This document shows, in pieces, positions 19,701-24,550 of a stretch of 35,999 nt of DNA. The notes under the pieces were generated by a model that saw nothing but the letters and a program-made list of their open reading frames with translations, did not search any database and had not been told where the DNA came from. The stretch is from an uncultured Lachnospiraceae bacterium (GTDB taxonomy: Bacteria > Bacillota > Clostridia > Lachnospirales > Lachnospiraceae): positions 171,535 to 207,533 of the forward strand of contig CANRDO010000001.1 in the NCBI GenBank assembly GCA_947629385.1. The letters are read 5' to 3'. Within the stretch, counting starts at the first letter, position 1, and each line of letters begins with the position of its first letter. Both the position numbers and the translations under genes were made by a program.

Positions 19701-20242
19701 CCTTATATCAGGGAGACGGTAAGGAGGAGATTTCGTCCGATATCCGTACGCTGAAACCGGGCAAGAAGTTCGACGAACCGTTCGACGCCAGAAAAGAAAG
19801 GCCGCAGAATGATCCAAGCGCATATACGGGTCTGCAGCTCCTGCCCCGGATATACAAAGCGCAGCTGGTACGTTATGACGGAGACAGTCCGGCGGCAGCC
19901 GCGATACAGGAGGCTTTGCAGACGGACGATCCGACAACCATGAACATAGACAACGAGATGAGTTTCTCGTTTGACGGCGACGGAAATATGGTAGTCGACA
20001 TAGATGATACGATGCCGGGCGATACGGCGCCGGGGTCGGGCGATCAGAATGTTCTGCCGGACGACGAAGCGATTCTTGAGGATGGAGAAGTCCTTGTCGA
20101 GCCGCAGACGCAGGTCTCGACGGAGCCACAGATTCAGACGGTCGTGGAACCGGCGCAGGACTGGACGGAAGCTCAGCCTTCTACGGCTTCGGCTGAGACT
20201 GCCATGAATCTCGAAACGCCTGCCGGGGAGGACGGGCAATGA
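10742..20242 (+). CDS. Giant prepilin-like adhesin with GLUG-type repeats
   Basis: This protein of about 3,166 aa carries a class III prepilin signal: a basic leader, SG|FTLVELIVVLALIGIL with Glu5, cleavage after residue 24. A pilin-like helix and a region of about 600 aa follow. Residues near 640-1830 hold about 28 copies of a (Y/F)VGG(I/V)xG-centred unit typical of GLUG-type beta-helical repeats. The rest is beta-rich domains with Glu-rich linkers. No LPXTG or C-terminal membrane anchor is present, so attachment would be through the pilus. GTG 10742, with AGGGGA just upstream, is favoured over ATG 10712, which lacks a ribosome-binding site and lies at the predicted transcription start. The stop overlaps the next gene by ATGA. 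It is probably a pilus-tip adhesin co-assembled with the three minor pilins that follow. GC-rich codon use differs from the two modular prepilins upstream. Confidence 0.88.
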   Translation: MKKQGKGCVLEKLKKRSAARARSGFTLVELIVVLALIGILIAFSAGGMLGYTMYSTYKRNNDNAKTIFSAAQSAITYYKASGKLDSLRRKTENLSNHNPAFVPKEAFADTEAGESSRSLDDTVSYLKMSNKDYDAIKSAVEAGNFDLTDTGIDEETKLLFDLLSDYVTDVSIYNASICVEFDATDGVVSGVLYSDKDQEFSYGDGDDTINIMKRDESYRRRVGLGYYSTELSERAPEKVEDLKIKGAAMVNAESLDVQWFLEKKYQYLKSAQNYVIELYEADPDASGAVSDDDKLVEIVLDKDDILSVTREEGNHPFVKAKSVTLYAQDGSGKSRVLTETGAVESAEGEEESGVSFHAYLAQDASDKDYGSGIALSLDVMDSGAVEAMEETDAGSRLTKLLSTYSARRLGYDEGGVHYGLTMDGTRKVCAKVSVASGSDSGQTTGNSENLFFATKKADEEAGAADAATFEIANARHLYNVGLREQAADDGDAEPAAATYQLTQSFAWGGPDGFLSFTGSEEDSEMSGAEDESAELSTTSGARTTTKYYVNQHAYHYTLAPEGELTRYPAFPAIAVLNKNSTLTGKELEAAGEDEAEKSDEDEAAADEDAEDGAAEASKWTSVDYLTLEPRKKDDGTETATGLVQENKGTIRELGLCNASVYGIGVRDGGLVCGANVGAFCGLNNGTLESLETVGGCVTGGENVGGIFGSFGDGATVAVAALENGAEVSGCKNVGGIVGRLENGMTLSDAVNTGIVYGLNAEEVLPEHPELAEALPAPQYIGGIAGYVNSGAKISGCVSNPAPQSADGSAAALLTAEEARQRLYGNYVGGIAGYLTGGAIVENCATGTAGDSSYILGENFVGGIVGMNAGGSLTPGETGTNGATVIGRRFVGGIAGVNGSSVNVADSDFGRASHTAISGGSELISGWTNNGIVIGAGAEDSMEAPAYIGGVVGLNAGQIIDCGSNMPNPEESVQSSLYAGLGGASADFTGGIAGCNKGSLTTTSAAPVSGTVKGRNFVGGIAGYNDGTTGAVGEINGYTEESVYVEGNNFVGGVTGLNTSVMLLQGTLSPNAAGVKGNSYVGGYAGANIITGTATISLSGGTAAVEAAGAFAGGLFGYNRIVTADRLGNLFEAAGADAGAGGGDVSRMLEAAWTGDSQSAGGSGPDLSILTSQILAIDNEDDTAGSMTIQSGSIGGSVQAGVFAGGLLGYNAARTNLTISGYTGGASVTATSAVTDVGSFPSKYGSGRSYSFSGGILGYVTENTTLQSCQAGGTVTASGATYLGGLAEVNEGRIFDCSVSGVGGDTPRAYVGGIVGLNGFAANPAEISGSTCSAVSGSDVVGGTAAENYGTIYVGGAAGTTVTGAGRTGGVAGTNRGKIFVSSVSDDMSVRVSQAAVANKAYVGGIAGENYGTITADASMSSYAQISLGMTGSADAMGGVAGWNEGTIDHVTYMGSIGSGEGITSKNASAYGGIAGINVGVIDSCKLGTDGNSVNIDVSGNSYVGGVAGRNSGSALIRNILPYEDGNPDNHISAVHINTLGASATGGIAGVNEEKATVKEAYSGRSWTIRAEGTTTGPTGGIIGLHTSSQGLYGLMNYAGTVGVSGDGSEGGIVTEGDGSSGSSQTGVVSEGEAAGGIVGRVEQGSTNPGAAVTMQGCINYGPVSAAGAAGGILGEWKSEAGGSIRGCENGVSSPEQKEATADQGDTQARITSARKSSAAGIVGSFINIKEKVTILSCKNFGVVNNSLGAGIAALAGDQAQQADATAKAVVEIKDCANAGRLTDGGAGIAVYDGRKSGGITLRLNRCRNYGRPENDSTESQFAGLVADVADGTFDVSGEKLSKEQVVIENSIGVANVMYPTVPMKECTDEEYAGVFETVSELYGSREVYYYSQEQSDELAVPSLNRRAGAGYAVSYATGAYKTPAGESGEEKAYLKVVYHPASGEALVFDPNADAYKQDCRGNYNRLEVTLAEACLRLEKNDTVDVEKTPSVEKVSVENNGGFLEIKWKNEDASTATDPSGEEGAEKKPGAVYKTVLELRLYDSRADAKKPDADDVEPVYQATLYGEVTSHTVRVPLTWNHKWAKVSVMNYSYSGPQEKEAKTCIKQILPTLAEPKAEIRLAADESGTPGYVLWLDNENNKYDSANLLQFEASSRELKEEEEGARTSGPVLRRIGLMSMQQDATGGYVYPLKEMQDADAETGFLVTSDNFDVNLNFSEIQVIPAHMAPSEDGETEEGESAQPSVEAVVDPSAKKSLEARVPSSQKLTNGFVDPEKSKIEKEGYEVRYTIAGAPATYRTELLLDIEEGDCLLKDIVIASDQKQISEASGGFFVQSVIPPELAEGTVSARVYPIEMFGGTDGMAKLGYLIKEGLTLEELKEYGYLVPDTAAVQTSAANGSPAETLASQLEEIGGSQAAAMAELLQGQTQENGGSQGETAQSETGDNPEPQKILTALSPADGYSIEKYADNTYRVYYSVLLQKTSPYAGSVMIQRFEEAAKNETMPTNAGGLDSGSQVAPISGGGSSDGEKETESETEEETQEETEEETAPQNLQTEQPSTNPQSDTENTTLLPPETYFLNPSYDTPPLSELMNMEEGDIVATSEEYYLQEGLMIMVRSIENAGSYRMRAAFYDSRPSTGEPDASLLLTEIPMYDGETEFEMNDPDVGEYIFRGLPLSYAGKWLCVQFCSISEDGQRRSEWSGYKWIQLPRVKLKAPELVSDAVTEDHTVEKYAPGTGSETTETESVALQHQAYLWTQTVPEAGGELAAGESAKGYQIELYRMQDAQDESLTEDDYKNPTATVNLMRGSKSGEYYLERRYTAEEIEEWPDKYPDTPVPKDTDVCRIAADQITVDTARDNRLKAELINNKDLSIYEITLDKAALGYESCKVDYDQAIGNDGRRLSGVYPRIQIREYLEAGKVSSIEYRLILPDIRGVEEESGIFLHSYTGVYSTHSVIVGQLLQSVFEEDTTEEPVFVAERTQATYLVKEDTLYQGDGKEEISSDIRTLKPGKKFDEPFDARKERPQNDPSAYTGLQLLPRIYKAQLVRYDGDSPAAAAIQEALQTDDPTTMNIDNEMSFSFDGDGNMVVDIDDTMPGDTAPGSGDQNVLPDDEAILEDGEVLVEPQTQVSTEPQIQTVVEPAQDWTEAQPSTASAETAMNLETPAGEDGQ
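12660..16240 (+). repeat. GLUG-type repeat region within the giant prepilin
   Basis: About 28 degenerate units centre on VGGIAG-like motifs (for example NYVGGIAGY, RRFVGGIAGVN, NNFVGGVTGLN, AYVGGIVGLN), spaced roughly 30-60 residues apart and often followed by a polar turn and a Cys. The repeats are conserved as protein rather than DNA, so they are old relative to the 297-bp Ig repeats. Confidence 0.85.
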
Positions 20243-20847
20243 GCAGGAAGGATAGAAACAGCGGCGCCGCGATGGTGATCGTACTCTGCGTGATGGTAGT
20301 ATTTCTCGCGCTGTCGACCACCGTCCTTCTGGCAGGCTCCGTGACACTGAACACCGCCAGAAACAACGTCCTATATGAGCGTGGAAAGGTGCAGGCCACC
20401 TCCCTGAGCGAGCTGTTCGTGAAGGACCTCAGGAAGGGTGACGTTACAAAGAGTAACTCGGTGGCAAAATATGTGCACGACGAGATTCTGGGCGGCTGGC
20501 TGCCTTGCGATGAGGAGACCTACGACCAGGAGGCCGACAAAGCAGACTCGTCTATCGTGAGAACCTTCAATATGGACGAGGCAGATTCGGAACACCAGAT
20601 CAGGATACAGATGTACTGGAATACAGAAGAAGCGGTGACTGCTCCCGTTACGGAGGAGCAGCTGGCGGGCAGCGGCAAAAATAAGCTCCATTTGTATGTG
20701 GATGTGATCAGCACGCTGAACAGTTCCGAATACCATGTGAACCGGGAATTCACGATGTCTCTGGGAGAAGAGGAGAACTCGGACGGATCAAAAAGCTACA
20801 CGTGGGGAAGCTGGAACGCGGAAGGAAGGAGCGATGACCGGAAATGA
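20239..20847 (+). CDS. PilX/GspK-like minor prepilin
   Basis: The 202-aa protein has a short basic N-terminus, SG|AAMVIVLCVMVVFLAL and a single hydrophobic helix, the layout of the PilX N-terminal domain. Like PilX and GspK proteins it lacks the usual Glu at mature position 5. The rest is a polar globular domain without family motifs that I can name. Its ATG overlaps the stop of the giant prepilin (ATGA), implying translational coupling, and its own stop overlaps the next gene the same way. In T4P systems such subunits cap the pilus and prime assembly, so a complex with the giant protein is likely. Confidence 0.75.
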   Translation: MSRKDRNSGAAMVIVLCVMVVFLALSTTVLLAGSVTLNTARNNVLYERGKVQATSLSELFVKDLRKGDVTKSNSVAKYVHDEILGGWLPCDEETYDQEADKADSSIVRTFNMDEADSEHQIRIQMYWNTEEAVTAPVTEEQLAGSGKNKLHLYVDVISTLNSSEYHVNREFTMSLGEEENSDGSKSYTWGSWNAEGRSDDRK

Positions 20848-21221
20848 GGCTGAGGAAACAACTGTTAAATACGGACGGTTCCTCGATGATATCCGTCCTG
20901 GTTGCCTTCATCATACTGCTGATCGGGATCGCGGGATTTTCGAAGGCAATCACGACCGCGAACGACATGGTTCGCCGCGCGGAAATGCTGAACGCTGCTA
21001 CCGGAAAAGTGCTTGCGGATAATTTCTATCCGAATGACTATGCGGTGGAGTCGGCGCACGAGGATGTTCTTCTTGACGTTTACGAAGGCAAAGGGCCGGG
21101 AGGAACCCCGGCGTTTCAGCTGCACGGACAGCTTATTCAAAAGGACTATCCGGTGACAATCACACAGCCCGGGACGACGGAAACGGAGAGTATGACCTAC
21201 TCGATGTATTTCTATAAGTAG
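20844..21221 (+). CDS. PilV-like minor prepilin lacking Glu5
   Basis: The 125-aa protein has G|SSMISVLVAFIILLIGIAG, which aligns with the PilV/GspI pattern G|FSLIEVLVALLIL. Phe1 is replaced by Ser and Glu5 by Ser. A small C-terminal domain of about 85 residues follows. It overlaps the PilX-like gene by ATGA and lies 17 bp before the PilW-like gene. Loss of Glu5 is unusual for a PilV/GspI-type subunit and may mean it occupies the tip, where no neighbour's N-terminus needs to be neutralised. The role comes from position and N-terminal pattern; the globular part is not recognisable. Confidence 0.75.
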   Translation: MRLRKQLLNTDGSSMISVLVAFIILLIGIAGFSKAITTANDMVRRAEMLNAATGKVLADNFYPNDYAVESAHEDVLLDVYEGKGPGGTPAFQLHGQLIQKDYPVTITQPGTTETESMTYSMYFYK

Positions 21222-21238
21222 AAGAGGCGGGAGGAAGC

Positions 21239-21901
21239 ATGAAGAGATTATGGAAAAACCGCGGGGGCTTTACCCTCGTGGAGATCATAGTGACATTTAC
21301 GCTCACCGCGATCTTCATGAGCTCCGCTGCGATGGTACTGAGTACATTCATGAGAAGCCACGCGGTGGCGAGCGCAGTCGCCACGGAGCAGGACGTGGCC
21401 GCGATCGTAATGGACACGATCACGGGCAGTCTGGACGGTGCGTTGTACAGCGGGTATTTTCAGTCGGCAGACGGGTTTAACCCCGAAGGCGAGACGAAGC
21501 CGGCGCTGTCCGGCGAAGCAGGAAAAAAGCCTGCGCTTCTGATCAGGAATGAGGGCGGCAATTCCGTCGTCTGGTATTTTGACGAAGAGAGCGGCAATGC
21601 CGTAAAAATGTACCTCAAGCAAGAGGACGGGAAGGGCTGTCTGGCAATGGACTATTTTGTAAATCCGGGGGCCGAAGCTGAGACAGGGGCGGCATGGGAG
21701 AAGGTTCCCTGGCAGCTCGGGACGGGCGTTTACCAGAATTGCAGCCTTGAGAAATTCACGGTCAGTCAGGTTAATAATACCAGCTGTCTCAAGATTGAAG
21801 TGATTATTAAGAATCCGCTGGCAGGCGATGAGCATCTTTTCACGATGCAGCGCGCGGTAGACTGCTATAACCTGGCTCCGGACAATATTGACGAGAGCTG
21901 A
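21239..21901 (+). CDS. PilW/GspJ-like minor prepilin
   Basis: The 220-aa protein has a clean class III signal: MKRLWKNRGG|FTLVEIIVTFTLTAIF with Glu5, a long hydrophobic helix, then a beta-rich domain of about 180 residues. Size and position after PilX- and PilV-like genes fit PilW/GspJ. The start ATG follows AGGCGGGAGGAAGC, a good ribosome-binding site. It is the last gene of the minor-pilin operon; about 150 bp containing a separate promoter lie before the major pilin. Confidence 0.82.
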   Translation: MKRLWKNRGGFTLVEIIVTFTLTAIFMSSAAMVLSTFMRSHAVASAVATEQDVAAIVMDTITGSLDGALYSGYFQSADGFNPEGETKPALSGEAGKKPALLIRNEGGNSVVWYFDEESGNAVKMYLKQEDGKGCLAMDYFVNPGAEAETGAAWEKVPWQLGTGVYQNCSLEKFTVSQVNNTSCLKIEVIIKNPLAGDEHLFTMQRAVDCYNLAPDNIDES

Positions 21902-21966
21902 TTTGACGTGTTAAACGATTTCAAAAAGAAATTTTGACATTTCTTTGGAAAAATGTACAAAAACAC

Positions 21967-21995
21967 TTGCATTTTTGAATTGTTTCTTATATACT
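21967..21995 (+). promoter_or_regulatory. Sigma-A promoter of the major pilin
   Basis: TTGCAT (21967-21972) and TATACT (21990-21995) are 17 bp apart in an AT-rich stretch 55 bp before the pilin start. A dedicated strong promoter suits the most abundant pilus subunit, and it would drive whichever pilin body is in the expressed orientation. Confidence 0.72.
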
Positions 21996-22049
21996 ATAAA
22001 AGAGCAATAACAAACTTGCAACGAAATAAATTAGATGGGAGGAAAAAAT

Positions 22050-22517
22050 ATGAGTTTGTTTGAGAAGGCAAAAAAGGCCAGAGAGAATAAGAAAGGTTTT
22101 ACTCTGGTTGAGTTGATCGTAGTACTGGTTATCCTGGCAATCTTGGCGGCTATGCTGGTACCGGCGCTGCTTGGCTGGATCGATGAGGCGAAGAAGAAGA
22201 ATTATGAGTTAGAGGCGAGAAGCGTCTATATGGCGGCACAGGCTGTGGCGGATGAATTGTACGCGACTGATACGGCAATGCCAGCTTCATTCGTTGATAG
22301 TGCTACAGAAAAGAATTTGAGCAGAGTTAAAGAATTGGCAACGGATGTTGATGTTAGGAGCGTTTCTGGTATTAGCGCTCCTACAGGCGCCACTGGCAGA
22401 GATTTATATAAAATTGCAGGAATGACAACACAGTTCAAATCAGGCAATGGTAAACTTGTAACAATGCAGCTGAAAGATAACAAATGGACAAAAACGGCAG
22501 AGACAGATGATTTATGA
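22050..22517 (+). CDS. pilA: Major type IV pilin (expressed copy)
   Basis: The 155-aa prepilin has a 16-residue basic leader MSLFEKAKKARENKKG, cleaved before FTLVELIVVLVILAIL with Glu5 at residue 21. A hydrophobic helix ending PALLGWIDEAKKK and a compact variable domain of about 90 residues follow. Its size matches clostridial major pilins. GGGAGGA (22037-22043) sits just before ATG 22050; an upstream ATG at 22035 overlaps that site and is rejected. From 22103 onward its start region is repeated in inverted orientation at 23039 and below, in the silent cassette. The variable bodies of the two keep a shared pattern (LKELATDV, KIxGMxTxF, VTMxLxDxKWxKT). It is the proposed expressed end of an invertible pilin switch. 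Confidence 0.9.
   Translation: MSLFEKAKKARENKKGFTLVELIVVLVILAILAAMLVPALLGWIDEAKKKNYELEARSVYMAAQAVADELYATDTAMPASFVDSATEKNLSRVKELATDVDVRSVSGISAPTGATGRDLYKIAGMTTQFKSGNGKLVTMQLKDNKWTKTAETDDL
22103..22198 (+). repeat. Inverted repeat, left copy (start of major pilin)
   Basis: These 96 bp match the complement of 22944-23039 with only five differences. The match opens with a perfect 22-bp run (22103-22124) and includes perfect runs of 23 bp (22144-22166) and 31 bp (22168-22198). A near-palindrome GCTGGTACCGGC lies at 22154-22165. Homology stops abruptly before 22103. Confidence 0.9.
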
Positions 22518-22553
22518 TTTGACATTATGAGTTTTAATGTTTTAGAACAGTGT

Positions 22554-22581
22554 AGGCGGAAAATCGAAAGATTTTCCGCCT
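22554..22581. terminator. Perfectly symmetrical bidirectional terminator between the two pilins
   Basis: AGGCGGAAAATC and its exact complement GATTTTCCGCCT form a 12-bp stem around a GAAA loop. T-rich sequence on one side and A-rich on the other let it act on both strands. It lies about 37 bp beyond each pilin stop, the right spot to end either gene, and it would work identically after inversion of the cassette. Confidence 0.85.
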
Positions 22582-22618
22582 GTAATTGTTTTAACTATAA
22601 TGCTCAAATTATGAATAG

Positions 22619-23107
22619 TTACTCTGAAGCTGCATCCTTTTCACCAGTCTTGCTCCACTTGCCATCCGCTAATTTCATTGTAACTGTTTTACTGCCTGAT
22701 GTAAATGTAGTTGACATTCCTGTGATTTTAAAGCAGTTCTTAGTACCATCATTTTCATTTGAAGCAAGGACGAGATCAGTTGTCAAAATTGAAGGATCCG
22801 TAACATCTGTTGCTAACTCTTTCAGTCTTGTTTCTACATCTTCAGCTGACGGATTGAATTGCTTTTCTTTCCCTGCAGCAAACTGCTCATCTGCGATGGC
22901 CTGCGCTGCCATATAAACACTTCTTGCTTCTAATTCATACTGTTTCTTCTTCGCCTCATCGATCCAGCCAAGCAACGCCGGTACCAGCATAGCCGCCAGA
23001 ATCGCCAGGATAACCAATACTACGATCAACTCAACCAGAATTATGCGCGAGCGGCAATACAATCCAGTATCTGGCCGTATTTCTTTTTCTGCGCTTCCGT
23101 TTTGCAT
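22619..23107 (-). CDS. Silent, start-less second pilin cassette
   Basis: On the minus strand this frame encodes LVELIVVLVILAILAAMLVP, the pilin helix and a complete pilin body ending GKWSKTGEKDAASE. It is clearly paralogous to the expressed pilin (LKELATD, KITGMSTTF, VTMKLADGKW). The pilin homology begins exactly at 23039. Upstream, the leader, the Gly and the Phe1-Thr2 are missing and replaced by unrelated sequence (SRIILVEL). There is no promoter, no ribosome-binding site and no credible start; the nearest in-frame ATG is at 23107. As it stands it should not make a processable pilin. Inversion at the shared start region would join it to the expressed leader and restore an intact gene. A plain pseudogene is the alternative, but the body is undamaged. 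Confidence 0.8.
   Translation of the reverse strand: MQNGSAEKEIRPDTGLYCRSRIILVELIVVLVILAILAAMLVPALLGWIDEAKKKQYELEARSVYMAAQAIADEQFAAGKEKQFNPSAEDVETRLKELATDVTDPSILTTDLVLASNENDGTKNCFKITGMSTTFTSGSKTVTMKLADGKWSKTGEKDAASE
22944..23039 (-). repeat. Inverted repeat, right copy (start of silent pilin)
   Basis: This is the complement of 22103-22198 with five differences in 96 bp; the outermost 22 bp (23018-23039) are identical. Similarity continues more weakly for about 60 bp toward the variable part. The outer edge is sharp, as expected at a recombination boundary. Confidence 0.9.
23095..23106 (+). repeat. Recombinase-flanking direct repeat, copy 1
   Basis: TTCCGTTTTGCA recurs exactly at 24414-24425, on the other side of the recombinase gene, and similarity runs on through ATTTCT. 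A variant, TTCCATTTTGCA, is at 23172-23183. These may be recombinase arm-binding sites or ends of an old integrated element. Confidence 0.5.
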
Positions 23108-23171
23108 ACAGATTTCTGACGGATGAAAAAATGCGACGAACCGTTCTTGACGCCCCGGATTCCCGGGCCGA

Positions 23172-23183
23172 TTCCATTTTGCA
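23172..23183 (+). repeat. Recombinase-flanking direct repeat, variant copy
   Basis: TTCCATTTTGCA is an 11-of-12 match to the repeats at 23095 and 24414, in the same orientation, between the silent pilin and the recombinase stop. Confidence 0.4.
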
Positions 23184-23236
23184 TGCAATTAGCAGGCGTT
23201 CGCTGCAAGACCTGCGTCAGAAGCGGCAGACCTACA

Positions 23237-24313
23237 CTACATGGCCTGCGCCAAAAGCTCCAGCCTTTCGGCCACTTCCTGCTGCTTTCCGGGATAGAGA
23301 TGACTGTATACGTTCATGGTGGTCTCCACTTTTTCGTGGCCGAGACGTTCGGCGATCAGGAGCGGGGTAAAGCCTAGCTCGATCAGCAGCGAGGCGTGAG
23401 AGTGCCTAAGGTCATGCAGACGGATGCGCTTGAGACCGAGCCGGACGCAGACGCTTTCCAGTTCTTTGGTCAGCCTGTATTTGTGAAATGGGAAGAGCAG
23501 AGTTTCATCGCCGGGAGGAAGCGCGTCGGTGTAGCGGGCTAAAAGATCGGCAAGGAAACCTGGAATGCTTATGGTGCGGTTGCTTCGGGGAGTTTTGGGA
23601 GGTGTGACGACGTCGCCTTTGCGGGAGCGCTGACAGGACTTGTTGATGCGGATCGTGCGTGCGGCCGGATCCAGGTCGCCGCGCGTCAGAGCCAGCAGCT
23701 CGCCTACGCGCATGCCGGTAAAATAGAGCGTCTGGAAGGCCAGTGTGGTCGGAGCATCCGGCGGGAGAGCCTGCAGAAAACGGCGGTATTCCGCCAGCGT
23801 CCAGAACTGCATTTCCCCGGCCTGTCCGGAGCCGATGCTTCCGGCTTTGCGGCAGGGATTTTCGCACAGTTCGTAATACTTCACCGCATAATTGAAAATA
23901 GCGTTCAGCTGGTTGTAGATCGTTTTCAGGTATGTGGGAGAATAAGGGCGGCCGTCTGCTTTACCTTCCCGCAAAAGCGCGGCTTCCCAGCTGCGCACGT
24001 CGCTGGGACGGATTCGATTGATGGGTTGATTCCCGAACCAGGGCAGAATTTTTTCGCGGATCACATAGCGCTTGCCGCGCACGGTAGAGGCGCGCAGGCG
24101 GTGCGACATATCCTGAAGGTAAATTTCGGTAAAAGAGGAAAAAAGCATCATCGGATCGCGGCGGGCGACCAGGAGAAATTCCCGCTCCCAGGCGAGCGCC
24201 TCCCTTTTTGTGGCGAATCCACGCCGGAACTTTTTGCGGGTTTGGCCGGCGCTGTTTTTGTAGCGGAACTGACAGATCCATTTTCCGGTTTTCTTGTCTT
24301 TGCTTGCTGACAT
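23237..24313 (-). CDS. Tyrosine recombinase (integrase family), candidate pilin invertase
   Basis: The 358-aa protein has an N-terminal AP2-like arm-type DNA-binding domain (GKWICQFRYKNSAG, KKFRRGFATKREA). A SAM-like core-binding domain covers about residues 57-160, and a full catalytic domain follows. Catalytic residues are present: Arg202 (TGMRVGE), a Lys in the beta-hairpin (Lys240 region), His300 and Arg303 (HDLRHSHAS), His326 (LGHEKVETT) and nucleophile Tyr336 (NVYSHL). So it should be active. AGGAGG lies just before the ATG at 24313. It is the only complete mobile-type gene near the inverted pilin pair, with no excisionase, relaxase or phage genes beside it. That suggests a domesticated recombinase serving the pilin switch rather than a passing element. 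An ordinary integrase left from a lost element is the alternative. Confidence 0.93.
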   Translation of the reverse strand: MSASKDKKTGKWICQFRYKNSAGQTRKKFRRGFATKREALAWEREFLLVARRDPMMLFSSFTEIYLQDMSHRLRASTVRGKRYVIREKILPWFGNQPINRIRPSDVRSWEAALLREGKADGRPYSPTYLKTIYNQLNAIFNYAVKYYELCENPCRKAGSIGSGQAGEMQFWTLAEYRRFLQALPPDAPTTLAFQTLYFTGMRVGELLALTRGDLDPAARTIRINKSCQRSRKGDVVTPPKTPRSNRTISIPGFLADLLARYTDALPPGDETLLFPFHKYRLTKELESVCVRLGLKRIRLHDLRHSHASLLIELGFTPLLIAERLGHEKVETTMNVYSHLYPGKQQEVAERLELLAQAM

Positions 24314-24413
24314 CGTACAACCTCCTTCTTTGGTAAAATCCGGGGAGATCCCCGCGTTTCCGGCGCAGTTTCATGCCGGTAAATGAAATTATAGCGCGCT
24401 TTGGACGAATCCT

Positions 24414-24425
24414 TTCCGTTTTGCA
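24414..24425 (+). repeat. Recombinase-flanking direct repeat, copy 2
   Basis: TTCCGTTTTGCA is identical to 23095-23106, and 1,319 bp separate the two copies with the recombinase gene between them. Confidence 0.5.
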
Positions 24426-24433
24426 AAAATTTC

Positions 24434-24462
24434 TTGAGTAATGTGACATTTTAAGGTATACT
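24434..24462 (+). promoter_or_regulatory. Sigma-A promoter of the pilus assembly operon
   Basis: TTGAGT (24434-24439) and TATACT (24457-24462) are spaced by 17 bp. The promoter is divergent from the recombinase gene and about 90 bp before the first assembly gene, so it likely drives the 24551-32364 operon. Confidence 0.68.
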
Positions 24463-24550
24463 TACAATATACTTTTTGATTTTAACGTGGGGGTATATGA
24501 CCTGTCGGCGCGGAAGAGCGCTGCGGATCGAAATACAGGAGTGTGGGACG

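Larger units (their letters stand above)
22103..23039. other. Candidate invertible pilin segment
   Basis: About 0.94 kb is bounded by the inverted repeats. It holds two alternative pilin bodies tail to tail and a central symmetrical terminator, and it lies 198 bp from a tyrosine recombinase gene. Only the left end is attached to a promoter, ribosome-binding site and prepilin leader. The design parallels the R64 shufflon (Rci recombinase, PilV C-termini) and the Moraxella Piv pilin inversion, though the recombinase type differs from Piv. Inversion is inferred, not observed. Confidence 0.65.

Noticed and set aside
21902..22049. Cyclic-di-GMP riboswitch before the pilin genes
   Set aside because: Such switches control T4P in Clostridioides difficile, so I looked before 3526, 10742, 22050 and 24551. 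I could not see the GEMM-type conserved core in any of these leaders, and the one here is too short.
22527..22916. Plus-strand open frame of 129 codons after the major pilin
   Set aside because: It is antisense to the silent pilin body, crosses the terminator hairpin and has no ribosome-binding site.
22103..23039. Inverted pilin pair as an assembly artefact
   Set aside because: The two bodies differ throughout their variable parts and even the repeat has five differences, so a false duplication of one read cannot explain it.
23237..24313. Recombinase as part of a complete prophage or conjugative element
   Set aside because: No phage structural, relaxase, excisionase or replication genes lie nearby; both neighbours are pilus genes.
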